A stretch of 64,000 nt of DNA from contig DHVX01000055.1 in assembly GCA_002412885.1 (NCBI GenBank), forward strand, positions 137,236-201,235, in the 5' to 3' direction. Source of the DNA: Bacteroidales bacterium UBA5197 (GTDB lineage: Bacteria; Bacteroidota; Bacteroidia; Bacteroidales; Lentimicrobiaceae). The notes beneath the pieces are model-generated. The model worked only from the letters and a program-made list of their open reading frames with translations. It was not told where the DNA came from and ran no database searches. Positions 35,127-44,022 of this stretch are shown here, in pieces. Numbering within the stretch: the stretch's first letter is position 1; each line of letters begins with the position of its first letter. The translations under genes were made by a program, and so were the position numbers.

Positions 35127-36395
35127 ATGAAAAGATTATTCTTCAACCTTGTTTTGCTATTCATTGTTGATTCAGCTATGGCACAGTGGAATATGGTTTA
35201 TGAACTTGTACCATCATCTCCTTATAATGAGCACTTTGGTAAACTCTGCTTCCTTTCTTCTGAAAATGCATTCTTTATGACAAGCTGGAATGGCATTCAC
35301 GCGGCCGGGTATTCAATAAAAAGCACCAGTGATGGATTTAATACTGTTCGAAAGGTTTTCGAAGAAGGTGGAAATTATGATGAGATGCATTGCACGGATT
35401 TTTTCTTTATCAATGAAAACATCGGATACAAACTAAGCGGTTATGGCCCATTTGCAAGTGCTGTGAAAACGATTGACGGTGGAAGGCACTGGACAAATGT
35501 TCCAAATAATGTTTATCTTCACCTTTCTCTAAAATTGTTCTACCTGAATGAAAATTTTGGCTACTATTTGCTTGCACAAAATGATTTATACCGAAATTTT
35601 GAGGTTATTGCTTCCGATAGCGGAAGTTGTACTACATATCCCGTATCTGACAGTTATATCTTACCTTCTGAATTTATTTTCACCAATGATTCAACCGGTT
35701 ATATTCTCTGCAAGGATACTTCCCAGAACTACATATGCCTGCAATCCACCGATTCAGCTAAAACATGGAACGAGGTTCTGAACAGTGCATCTAACAAAAT
35801 GCAGGGGATGCACTTTCCTTCGTCGCAGGTCGGATATATTATAACCCAAAACGGAACCATTTACCGAACCGAAGATGGTGGCCATAACTGGAATGCCTCG
35901 CCCACAAATGCAACCGGGCAGTTAACCTCGGTTTATTTCGTAGATGAAACCAATGGTTATATTGCCGGAATGAATGGATTGCTTATGCATACAATCAATG
36001 GAGGTCAGACCTGGACAACAGAAAACACCGGCATCACTGAAAACATTAAACAGTTATATTTCTCAGATAGTGGCGTTGGGTATATCAGGACTGAATCTGC
36101 AAAATTGTTTAAAAACGGCACCAATGGAGTTGAGAATCCTGAAGTAACCGATGAGGAGAGTGATTGTATCGGAATTTATCCGAATCCTGCAAAAGACAAG
36201 CTTACATTCAGCATCTGCACCCCTAACCAGATAGTTTCCGCCTGGATTATCTCCAATCAGGGAACTATAATTACACAATGGAATATGCTCAGCAATAAAA
36301 GCCAGCTTGATGTCAGCCAGCTTAAACCCGGCGTTTACCTTTTACAGGTAGAAATCAACAACACCACACTTACCAAGCGCTTTATCAAGGAATAA
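35127..36395 (+). CDS. T9SS-sorted beta-propeller protein (YCF48/BNR-like)
   Basis: 422 aa secreted protein. Signal peptide MKRLFFNLVLLFIVDSAMAQ. The body consists of repeated propeller blades with the YCF48/BNR pattern 'GY....NG.I..T.DGG.TW': TIDGGRHWTNVPNN, CLQSTDSAKTWNEV, GTIYRTEDGGHNWNASPT, GLLMHTINGGQTWTTENT. The last about 75 residues are a type A type-IX sorting domain (GIYPNPAKDKLTFSI, LKPGVYLLQVEINNTTLTKR). It is therefore exported by Sec, then across the outer membrane by T9SS, and attached to the surface or released. The adjacent PorP/SprF pair may be its dedicated partner (inference). Confidence 0.9.
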   Translation: MKRLFFNLVLLFIVDSAMAQWNMVYELVPSSPYNEHFGKLCFLSSENAFFMTSWNGIHAAGYSIKSTSDGFNTVRKVFEEGGNYDEMHCTDFFFINENIGYKLSGYGPFASAVKTIDGGRHWTNVPNNVYLHLSLKLFYLNENFGYYLLAQNDLYRNFEVIASDSGSCTTYPVSDSYILPSEFIFTNDSTGYILCKDTSQNYICLQSTDSAKTWNEVLNSASNKMQGMHFPSSQVGYIITQNGTIYRTEDGGHNWNASPTNATGQLTSVYFVDETNGYIAGMNGLLMHTINGGQTWTTENTGITENIKQLYFSDSGVGYIRTESAKLFKNGTNGVENPEVTDEESDCIGIYPNPAKDKLTFSICTPNQIVSAWIISNQGTIITQWNMLSNKSQLDVSQLKPGVYLLQVEINNTTLTKRFIKE

Positions 36396-36483
36396 GTAAT
36401 ATTGAATCTTCAATTCACTAATGCAATCCCCACTCCCCCCTAAAACAAATCCCTTTACTGCTTGTTGAAGCCGTGTAAATTCT

Positions 36484-36491
36484 TAATTTTG
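36484..36491 (+). promoter_or_regulatory. -7 promoter element (TAATTTTG) of lpdA
   Basis: TAATTTTGCA, exact TAnnTTTG, 27 nt before the ATG at 36519. No strong -33 box. Confidence 0.58.
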
Positions 36492-36518
36492 CAAATCATA
36501 ATATTAAATTGATTCACT

Positions 36519-37910
36519 ATGAATTACGATGTAATTGTAATCGGCTCAGGTCCTGGCGGTTATGTAGCTGCCATTAGGGCTTCACAGTCAGGTATGAAAG
36601 TTGGCGTGGTTGAACGCACCGAGTTGGGCGGCATCTGCCTTAACTGGGGATGTATTCCTACCAAAGCCCTTTTGAAAAGCGCTCAGGTTTATGAATATGC
36701 GAAACATGCAGCCGATTATGGTGTTGGAATAAGTGGCGAAATTACCGCCGATTTTGATGCTATGGTTAAACGCAGCCGCGGTGTTGCCGATGGCATGAGC
36801 AAAGGCATTCAATTTCTTTTCAAGAAAAATAAAATTGATCATATTGCCGGTTCCGGAAAGCTGAAATCCGGCAAAACTGTTGAAGTTACTGATTCAGAAG
36901 GGAAAAAAACCGACTATCAGGCAGCACATATTATTCTGGCAACCGGTGCCCGTTCACGCGAATTGCCAAATCTGAAACAGGATGGCAAAAAAATCATAGG
37001 CTACCGCGAAGCAATGACGCTTCCTGAAAAACCAGAAAGCATGGTTGTGGTGGGTTCTGGCGCGATAGGTTCAGAATTTGCTTACTTCTACAACGCCATC
37101 GGAACCAAAGTAACTCTGGTAGAATTTATGCCAAACATTGTTCCGGTTGAAGACGAGGAAGTTTCAAAACAACTTGAACGCAGTTTCAAGAAATCGGGCA
37201 TGAAAGTTATGACTTCTTCTACTGTTGAAGCGGTTGACACAAAAGGCAAACTTTGCAAGGTGACTGTTAAAACCAAAAAAGGCGAAGAAATTATTGAAGC
37301 TGAAATTGTACTTTCTGCAGTAGGCATTGCTGCCAACATCGAAGGTATCGGACTTGAAGAAACCGGCGTTAAAACCGAAAAGGGCAAAGTTGTGGTTGAT
37401 GAATACTACCGCACAAATATTGACGGAGTTTACGCAATTGGCGATATCGTTCATGGTCCCGCACTTGCACATATGGCATCACACGAAGGCATTCTCTGTA
37501 TAGAGAAGATTGCCGGAAAACATGTAGAGCCCATCAATTATGGAAATATCCCCGGATGTACTTACACCCATCCCGAAATTGCTTCGGTGGGTATGACCGA
37601 AAAAGCTGCCCGTGAAGCCGGATACGAAATCAAAGTTGGCAAATTCCCATTCTCTGCCTCAGGGAGAGCAAGTGCATCTGGCGCTAAAGATGGTTTTGTA
37701 AAGGTAATTTTTGATGCTAAATACGGCGAATGGCTGGGTGCTCACATGATCGGTGAAAATGTCACTGAAATGATTGCAGAAGTAGTTGTTGCCCGAAAAC
37801 TTGAAACTACCGGTGAGGAAATTATCAAATCGGTTCATCCGCATCCTACTATGTCAGAAGCAATTATGGAAGCAGTCGCCGCGGCTTATGATGAGGTGAT
37901 TCATCTGTAA
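36519..37910 (+). CDS. lpdA: Dihydrolipoyl dehydrogenase
   Basis: 463 aa FAD disulfide oxidoreductase (E3 of 2-oxo-acid dehydrogenase complexes or of the glycine cleavage system). N-terminal FAD motif VIVIGSGPGGYVAAIRA; redox-active pair Cys40/Cys45 in GGICLNWGCIPTK; NAD motif VVVGSGAIGSEFAYFYN; second FAD motif VYAIGDIVHGPALAHMA; catalytic His-Glu region SVHPHPTMSEAIMEA in the dimerisation domain. No E1/E2 genes are adjacent, so which complex it serves is open. Followed without gap by a heptameric array. Confidence 0.95.
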   Translation: MNYDVIVIGSGPGGYVAAIRASQSGMKVGVVERTELGGICLNWGCIPTKALLKSAQVYEYAKHAADYGVGISGEITADFDAMVKRSRGVADGMSKGIQFLFKKNKIDHIAGSGKLKSGKTVEVTDSEGKKTDYQAAHIILATGARSRELPNLKQDGKKIIGYREAMTLPEKPESMVVVGSGAIGSEFAYFYNAIGTKVTLVEFMPNIVPVEDEEVSKQLERSFKKSGMKVMTSSTVEAVDTKGKLCKVTVKTKKGEEIIEAEIVLSAVGIAANIEGIGLEETGVKTEKGKVVVDEYYRTNIDGVYAIGDIVHGPALAHMASHEGILCIEKIAGKHVEPINYGNIPGCTYTHPEIASVGMTEKAAREAGYEIKVGKFPFSASGRASASGAKDGFVKVIFDAKYGEWLGAHMIGENVTEMIAEVVVARKLETTGEEIIKSVHPHPTMSEAIMEAVAAAYDEVIHL

Positions 37911-37987
37911 TTTCTAATTTCTAATTTCCAAACCCGACCTCCGACCTCTGACTTCCGACCTCCGACCTCTGATCTCCTACCTCCCAA
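37911..37987. repeat. Heptamer array: eleven degenerate 7-bp units
   Basis: Starts at the first base after the lpdA stop. Units drift from TTTCTAA (x2), TTTCCAA, ACCCGAC to CTCCGAC, CTCTGAC, TTCCGAC, CTCCGAC, CTCTGAT, CTCCTAC and CTCCCAA. The period stays exactly 7 while the unit sequence changes along the array. Confidence 0.85.
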
Positions 37988-38015
37988 TAAACAAATAACC
38001 CTGCAAAACAATACC

Positions 38016-38558
38016 ATGGAAATAGTCCCCACTGAAATACCCGATGTACTGATTATTAAACCTCAGGTTTTTTCCGATGAACGGGGATATTTTTTCGAAT
38101 CGTACAATAAGGAGAAGTTTATTGCTGCAGGCATTGATGTAAATTTTGTTCAGGACAATGAGAGTAAATCAATGAAAGGGGTGCTTCGCGGATTACATTT
38201 CCAGAAACCTCCGTTTGCACAGGGAAAACTTGTAAGGGTGATGCAGGGCGCTGTGCTTGATGTAGCGGTTGATCTGAGAAAAGATTCTCCGTGGTATGGC
38301 AAATGGGCAGCCATTGAACTTACCGAACACAACAAATGGATGTACTGGATTCCACCAGGATTTGCACATGGATTTCTGACTCTTGAGGACAATACGGTTT
38401 TCTTTTACAAATGCACCAACGTTTTCAACAAACACTCCGAAGGCAGTGTTCGCTGGGACGATCCTGATCTGAACATCAAATGGGGAAATGAATCCCCGAT
38501 TTTATCTGCCAAGGATCAGATTTCTCCATTCTTCAAGGAACTGGATAGAATTTTTTAA
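38016..38558 (+). CDS. rfbC: dTDP-4-dehydrorhamnose 3,5-epimerase
   Basis: 180 aa cupin. Converts dTDP-4-keto-6-deoxyglucose to dTDP-4-keto-rhamnose in dTDP-L-rhamnose synthesis for surface polysaccharide. Motifs: VFSDERGYFFESYNKEKF, FVQDNESKSMKGVLRGLHFQ with the catalytic His in RGLHFQ, GAVLDVAVDLRKDSPWYGKW, and WIPPGFAHGFLTLED. The other rhamnose genes (rfbA, rfbB, rfbD) are not nearby, so it is a stand-alone copy. Confidence 0.95.
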   Translation: MEIVPTEIPDVLIIKPQVFSDERGYFFESYNKEKFIAAGIDVNFVQDNESKSMKGVLRGLHFQKPPFAQGKLVRVMQGAVLDVAVDLRKDSPWYGKWAAIELTEHNKWMYWIPPGFAHGFLTLEDNTVFFYKCTNVFNKHSEGSVRWDDPDLNIKWGNESPILSAKDQISPFFKELDRIF

Positions 38559-38748
38559 GCAAACAATGATTTTCTGATTTAGATACGAAACTCAGCTTTG
38601 AGCCGTTAGTCATTACAGAACAATTTTATGATCCAAGGCAAGTACTGAATATTTAAACGCTTGCTATTCATTGAGTTAACTGATTGTTCTGAAACCATAA
38701 AGAAATCGCCCGTATCAATCAAACCACTGTCAATTTACATTTCGTCGC

Positions 38749-39780
38749 ATGAAAAAACCCGTCATTTTATACCTGAGCCTTTCATTTATTTTCATATCAA
38801 TTCTCTTGATTGCCTTTTTGCGATTTACCGATAACAAGCAGGATCGTGAGAAACAATACCGTGAAAAATTTTCGGCTCACACGTTTGCTTTGAGTGTTCA
38901 GATTCCTGAAAAAATTGATTTTGCAGGTGAAGATGTGCCATTGGACCTTTATTATGTACGTGAAGGACTCGACCGTGAATTGCTGGTAAATACATACTGG
39001 CACTCCAATACCATTTTATTGTTGAAGCGGGCTGGCAGATATTTTCCCATGATTGAACCCATCCTGAAAAAGAACGGTATTCCGGATGATTTTAAGTATC
39101 TCGCATTGATTGAAAGCGGTTTGATGAATGTGGTTTCACCAGCAAATGCCGCAGGTTTCTGGCAATTTCTCGACAAAACAGGACGTGAATTTGGCCTGGA
39201 AGTTACCGATCAGGTTGACGAACGATATCATTACAGCAGATCAACTGAAGCTGCATGCAAGTACATCAGAGATGCCTATAAAAAGTACAACAACTGGTCG
39301 CTGGCAGCGGCAGCATACAATGCAGGCCAGGGTCGCATCAGCCGCGAAACCGAAAAACAGTTTGTCGATAACTATTATGATCTTCACCTCAATCAGGAAA
39401 CATCAAGATATCTTTACAGAATTCTGGCTTTGAAGCTAATTTATGAAAACCCTGCTGACTATGGTTTTTATCTTAGAAACAAGGATCTGTATCCACCCAT
39501 TCCGACCCAATCTTTTAAAATAGACACCAGTATCACGAATCTGATTAAATTTGCAAACGATAATGAAGTGCCTTATAAGGTGCTCAAGGAATTTAATCCA
39601 TGGCTCAGAACAGATCAGCTGAAAGTTGCGCCCGGCAAGTCATATACAATTGAATTGCCAAAGAAAAAGCATCTCAGGTACAGCCAGTTGCAAGCTGATT
39701 TAAAAGACGCTCATGCAATTTTTAATTTTAAGGATACCACTTCGGGGCTTAAAAAAGATATCGGGGAACAAAAAGAATGA
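38749..39780 (+). CDS. MltD-like lytic transglycosylase
   Basis: 343 aa. An N-terminal hydrophobic signal/anchor ([20 protein letters not shown]) is followed by an SLT (goose-lysozyme-like) domain: [20 protein letters not shown] with the catalytic Glu122, [34 protein letters not shown] and [10 protein letters not shown]. The C-terminus ([20 protein letters not shown]) looks like a weak LysM-type module. It cleaves peptidoglycan glycan strands in the periplasm. The stop overlaps the uvrA start by 4 nt (ATGA), so the two are translationally coupled although functionally unrelated. Confidence 0.88.
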   Translation: MKKPVILYLSLSFIFISILLIAFLRFTDNKQDREKQYREKFSAHTFALSVQIPEKIDFAGEDVPLDLYYVREGLDRELLVNTYWHSNTILLLKRAGRYFPMIEPILKKNGIPDDFKYLALIESGLMNVVSPANAAGFWQFLDKTGREFGLEVTDQVDERYHYSRSTEAACKYIRDAYKKYNNWSLAAAAYNAGQGRISRETEKQFVDNYYDLHLNQETSRYLYRILALKLIYENPADYGFYLRNKDLYPPIPTQSFKIDTSITNLIKFANDNEVPYKVLKEFNPWLRTDQLKVAPGKSYTIELPKKKHLRYSQLQADLKDAHAIFNFKDTTSGLKKDIGEQKE

Positions 39781-42653
39781 TTGGGAAAGAAATACAGCAG
39801 GACACAGCAAAATCACAGATTTCGGAAGTGTCAGGCCCAAAGTTGGAAATATTCGGTGCAAGGGTACACAATCTCCAGAACATCGACCTTAGCATACCCC
39901 GCAACAAACTGGTTGTAATTACAGGATTGAGTGGCAGTGGAAAATCATCACTTGCTTTCGACACCATATATGCTGAAGGCCAGCGCCGTTATATGGAAAC
40001 CTTCTCGGCTTATGCCAGACAGTTTATCGGAAACCTCGAACGCCCTGATGTAGATGAGATCAACGGACTGAGCCCGGTAATTTCCATTGAGCAGAAGTCA
40101 ACCTCTCGCAATCCCCGATCAACGGTTGGCACTATCACCGAAATTTACGATTTTCTGCGATTGCTTTATGCCAGAGCTGCAGATGCAATTTCTCCTGTTA
40201 CCGGTCAACCGCTGGTAAAATACAGCGAACAACAGATCATAGAGTTAATAACCGACCACTTTGCTGAGAAAGAAATACTCATTCTGGCGCCATTGGTAAA
40301 AGGACGCAAAGGTCATTACCGCGAACTTTTTGAACAGATGAGGCGGCTGGGTTTCCTAAAGGCCAGGATTGACGGTGAATTGCGCGAAATCAGCTTCGGG
40401 TTGCAACTCGACAGATACAAAACCCACGACATAGAACTGCTTGTTGATAAGATCAGTCTTAAAGGGAAGTCAGCTGAACGCTTGAATGCATCCGTAAAAA
40501 CCGCTTTGAAGCAAGGAAAAGGAACCATTCACATTATTGAATTGCCCTCGGGTGATGAAAAATACCTGAGCAAAAAACTTATGGATCCGGCTACAGGCAA
40601 TGCATTCGATGAGCCAGAGCCAAACTCCTTTTCATTTAATTCGCCCTATGGAGCCTGTCCGCATTGCAATGGGCTTGGCACCATCACTGAAATTGACCTG
40701 AACAAAATAATTCCGGATCCTTCAATAAGCATCAAAAAAGGAGGAATTGCCCCGTTGGGTGAAGCAAAGGCATCGTGGATTTTCAGACAGATTGAAGCAC
40801 TTGGAGAAAAGTACGGATTCACACTTTCTTCGCCCATTTCTGAAATACCTGAACAAGCCATCAACGCCATTCTTTATGGTACCGATGAAATGCTGAAGGT
40901 AAAAAACGAATATCTGGGCGTTACCTCTTCCTATTCGCTCAACTTTGAAGGATTGGTGGCATACATCACCAATCAGTCCACCGAAACATCCTCAACCGGC
41001 TTACGCAAATGGGCCGGAAACTTCATGAACCTGAAGGAATGCCCCGATTGCGGAGGCAGCCGTTTGAAAAAGGAATCGCTTAACTTCCGTATCAAAGGGA
41101 AATCCATTGCCGATCTTTCTGCCATGGATTTATCAGGGCTGCTGGAATGGTGCAGGCAGGATGATTTGTTTCCTGATCCCCAAAAGGGTTTGATTGCCTT
41201 TGAAATTATGCGTGAAATTACTGACAGGATACAATTCCTGCTGGATGTAGGTCTCGATTACCTTACAGTAAGTCGCCCGGCCGGAAGTTTGTCAGGCGGA
41301 GAAGCTCAGCGCATCAGACTTGCCACTCAAATCGGGTCGCAGCTGGTAGGTGTACTTTATATTCTTGACGAACCCAGTATCGGGCTTCATCAGCGCGACA
41401 ATCAGCGGCTCATAAAAGCCTTGCAGGACCTCAGGGATATCGGCAACTCAGTAATTGTTGTAGAGCACGACAAAGAGATGATACTTGCATCAGACTTTAT
41501 TGTTGACATTGGCCCCGGAGCCGGCCGTCATGGAGGAAAGATTATTGCAACCGGCGCCCCTGCTGATATGATTAACTGCAATTCAATCACCTGCTGCTAC
41601 CTTAGCGGGAAAAAGCAGATAAAGGTTCCGGCAGTCAGAAGGAAAGGCAATGGTGATTATCTTGTTCTCAGTGGAGCCTCCGGCAATAACCTGAAAGACG
41701 TCACACTGAAACTACCTTTGGGCGTATTTGTTTGCATAACAGGGGTTTCCGGCAGCGGAAAATCAACTTTAATCAATGAAACGCTTTACCCCATTTTAAG
41801 TCAGCATTTTTACCGGTCTGACAAAAAACCTTTAAAGTACAAATCCATTGAAGGGATAGAAAAAGTTGATAAGGTAATTGAGATTGATCAGTCGCCGATT
41901 GGCAGAACTCCAAGATCAAATCCGGCAACTTATACCGGTGTTTTTGATGAGATCAGGAAGCTCTACGCCACCTTGCCCGAAGCAAAAATCAGAGGGTATC
42001 AGGCCGGAAGATTCTCATTCAATGTAAAAGGTGGCCGATGCGAAACCTGCAGAGGTGCCGGAGTGCGAATCATTGAAATGAATTTCCTGCCCGATGTTCA
42101 TGTACCTTGCGAAAGCTGTTCAGGCAAAAGATACAACCGCGAAACCTTAGAGGTAAGATTCAAAGGAAAATCGATCAACGATGTCCTGAATATGACCATA
42201 AACCAGGCTGTTGAGTTTTTCGAAAACATTCCGTTTATCCTTCATAAGATCAGAACTTTAAAAGAAGTCGGGCTGGGGTATATAACCCTTGGTCAACAAT
42301 CTACAACACTATCGGGTGGTGAAGCCCAAAGGGTGAAACTTGCTACAGAACTTTCGAAGAAAGATACCGGAAAGACTATGTACATACTGGATGAACCAAC
42401 CACAGGCCTTCACTTTGAAGATGTGAATGTTTTATTGGGCGTGCTGAACCGTCTGGTTGATAAAGGAAACACAGTTTTGGTGATTGAGCATAACCTGGAA
42501 GTAATAAAAGTAGCTGATCACATCGTTGATTTAGGTCCCGGAGGAGGAAAAAGAGGGGGATTGATTGTTGCAACAGGCACTCCTGAAGAAGTTTCCCTAA
42601 ATACGGAAAGTGCAACTGCTCAATACATTAAAGAAGAATTAAATATTCACTGA
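39777..42653 (+). CDS. uvrA: Excinuclease ABC subunit A
   Basis: 958 aa damage sensor of nucleotide excision repair, an ABC ATPase dimer. First Walker [13 protein letters not shown], UvrB-binding region, signature [19 protein letters not shown], Walker [13 protein letters not shown]; second Walker [14 protein letters not shown], signature [17 protein letters not shown], Walker [12 protein letters not shown]. Zinc fingers: [11 protein letters not shown] and the long CETC...CESC finger are intact. The first finger keeps only CPHC (Cys294, Cys297): where many UvrA proteins have an earlier CxxC, this one reads [15 protein letters not shown]. It is coupled by a 4-nt overlap to the transglycosylase gene upstream. 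Confidence 0.95.
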   Translation: MIGKEIQQDTAKSQISEVSGPKLEIFGARVHNLQNIDLSIPRNKLVVITGLSGSGKSSLAFDTIYAEGQRRYMETFSAYARQFIGNLERPDVDEINGLSPVISIEQKSTSRNPRSTVGTITEIYDFLRLLYARAADAISPVTGQPLVKYSEQQIIELITDHFAEKEILILAPLVKGRKGHYRELFEQMRRLGFLKARIDGELREISFGLQLDRYKTHDIELLVDKISLKGKSAERLNASVKTALKQGKGTIHIIELPSGDEKYLSKKLMDPATGNAFDEPEPNSFSFNSPYGACPHCNGLGTITEIDLNKIIPDPSISIKKGGIAPLGEAKASWIFRQIEALGEKYGFTLSSPISEIPEQAINAILYGTDEMLKVKNEYLGVTSSYSLNFEGLVAYITNQSTETSSTGLRKWAGNFMNLKECPDCGGSRLKKESLNFRIKGKSIADLSAMDLSGLLEWCRQDDLFPDPQKGLIAFEIMREITDRIQFLLDVGLDYLTVSRPAGSLSGGEAQRIRLATQIGSQLVGVLYILDEPSIGLHQRDNQRLIKALQDLRDIGNSVIVVEHDKEMILASDFIVDIGPGAGRHGGKIIATGAPADMINCNSITCCYLSGKKQIKVPAVRRKGNGDYLVLSGASGNNLKDVTLKLPLGVFVCITGVSGSGKSTLINETLYPILSQHFYRSDKKPLKYKSIEGIEKVDKVIEIDQSPIGRTPRSNPATYTGVFDEIRKLYATLPEAKIRGYQAGRFSFNVKGGRCETCRGAGVRIIEMNFLPDVHVPCESCSGKRYNRETLEVRFKGKSINDVLNMTINQAVEFFENIPFILHKIRTLKEVGLGYITLGQQSTTLSGGEAQRVKLATELSKKDTGKTMYILDEPTTGLHFEDVNVLLGVLNRLVDKGNTVLVIEHNLEVIKVADHIVDLGPGGGKRGGLIVATGTPEEVSLNTESATAQYIKEELNIH

Positions 42654-42683
42654 CAAAATATTACAATAAAAACCTGAATAAAT

Positions 42684-42715
42684 TTTGACTAACAAAAAAC
42701 ATGTTAGTATATTTA
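42684..42715 (+). promoter_or_regulatory. Bacteroidota-type promoter of the LOG-family gene
   Basis: TTTG at 42684-42687, 20-nt spacer, TATATTTA at 42708-42715 (one mismatch to TAnnTTTG). The leader to the ATG at 42778 is about 55 nt. Confidence 0.5.
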
Positions 42716-42777
42716 CCGCCTGAATATCTAGACTCAAACGCTAAAAAAGCATTTGCTAATTAAACTACAAATACAGC

Positions 42778-43497
42778 ATGTACACCGAAGGTTTTACAGA
42801 AGAAGACAGAATCAGGGATGCGATAACTCCCAAAAACTGGAATGAAATAATGTCCAGCGATTCCTGGGCTGTTTTCAAAATCATGGCTGAACTGGTTGAA
42901 GGTTTTGAAAAACTGGGGAAAATTGGTCCATGTGTCACCATATTTGGTTCAGCACGCACAAAGTCCACCCATAAGTATTACAAACTTGCCGAAGAAGTCG
43001 CCTATTTATTGACAAAAAAGGGATTTGGAATTATTTCAGGAGGTGGCCCTGGAATAATGGAAGCGGCCAACAAAGGCGCACATTTTGGTGGAGGAAAATC
43101 TGTAGGTCTGAATATTGATTTACCATTTGAGCAATATTCCAATCCATTTATAGACCCCGACAAACTCATTACTTTCGACTATTTCTTCGTTAGAAAAGTA
43201 ATGTTTATGAAGTATTCGCAGGGCTATATTGTTATTCCCGGAGGTTTTGGAACTCTGGATGAATTGTTTGAAGCAATTACGCTGATTCAGACACACAAAA
43301 CTGTAAGGTTTCCGATTGTTCTTGTCTCTACCGAATACTGGAAAGGACTGATCGACTGGATACATCATGTAATGCTGACAGAACATAACATCAGCACTTC
43401 TGACCTTGATATATTCACAATGGTTGATACTGCAGATGAAGCAGTAGCTATTATTGAGGAATATTATAACAAGTACGCACTAAAACCAAATTTCTGA
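42778..43497 (+). CDS. LOG-family (lysine-decarboxylase-like fold) protein
   Basis: 239 aa Rossmann-fold protein of the LOG/TIGR00730 family. Motifs: VTIFGSARTKSTHKYYKLAE, ISGGGPGIMEAANKGA and the phosphoribosyl-binding PGGFGTLDELFEA. Characterised members hydrolyse cytokinin or purine nucleoside 5'-monophosphates to free base and ribose 5-phosphate. Databases sometimes call it a lysine decarboxylase, but it lacks PLP-enzyme features. It has its own promoter and is followed by a small retropepsin-like gene. Confidence 0.9.
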   Translation: MYTEGFTEEDRIRDAITPKNWNEIMSSDSWAVFKIMAELVEGFEKLGKIGPCVTIFGSARTKSTHKYYKLAEEVAYLLTKKGFGIISGGGPGIMEAANKGAHFGGGKSVGLNIDLPFEQYSNPFIDPDKLITFDYFFVRKVMFMKYSQGYIVIPGGFGTLDELFEAITLIQTHKTVRFPIVLVSTEYWKGLIDWIHHVMLTEHNISTSDLDIFTMVDTADEAVAIIEEYYNKYALKPNF

Positions 43498-43557
43498 GAT
43501 TTGCCGGGATCAAGTCTCTTTTCATTTATTAATCCGAATTTTCAAAAATCAAACGAC

Positions 43558-44022
43558 ATGACATCATTAAAATTAATTCAGTTAAACTTCTCCACAGGGG
43601 GATACAACCTTTTGGCCAGGGTGATGATTAATGGTAAACCCGCCCTTTTTCTGGTTGACACAGGCTCAGCTCAAACTGTGCTTGATACCGACCACATGCA
43701 AAAGTTTGTCAGCCAGACTGAACTCAAACGAAATGCAAGGAAAAACCTTGCTCCGGGCTCTACCAGTGTTTACAGCTACATCGCCAACATTGAAACCCTA
43801 GAGATTGGCTCAGTAGTTATTAAAAACTACAAAGCCACAGCCGTTGATCTGGGATATATCAACCGTGCATTCAGAGGTATGGGAAATCCTCAGGTTGACG
43901 GTCTTCTTGGTTGCGACCTGCTGCGCCATTGCAAAGCTACACTCAAATTTGAAGAGCGTGTTCTTGAACTGGGAGCTCTTGAAGAACCAAGTGAAGTGGC
44001 TCAAAATGCCATCATCGAATAA
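43558..44022 (+). CDS. Retropepsin-like aspartic protease domain protein
   Basis: 154 aa clan AA protein. The active-site motif is ALFLVDTGSAQTVLD with Asp34-Thr-Gly; the flap/second-half features are YSYIANIETLEIGSVVIKNY and QVDGLLGCDLLRHCKATLKF (the hydrophobic-hydrophobic-Gly, LLG, plus substrate pocket). As a single retropepsin unit it would need to dimerise. There is no signal peptide, so it should be cytoplasmic. The frame opens at a TTG (43501), but ATG 43558 is preferred. Its 3' end overlaps that of the convergent FG-GAP gene by 11 nt. The substrate is unknown. Confidence 0.82.
   Translation: MTSLKLIQLNFSTGGYNLLARVMINGKPALFLVDTGSAQTVLDTDHMQKFVSQTELKRNARKNLAPGSTSVYSYIANIETLEIGSVVIKNYKATAVDLGYINRAFRGMGNPQVDGLLGCDLLRHCKATLKFEERVLELGALEEPSEVAQNAIIE

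Noticed and set aside
37911..37987. Possible CRISPR-like array
   Set aside because: Period is 7 bp with no separate spacers, and no cas genes are present.
42778..43497. Lysine decarboxylase
   Set aside because: The name is a database legacy; the sequence has the LOG PGGxGTxxE motif and no PLP-binding features.
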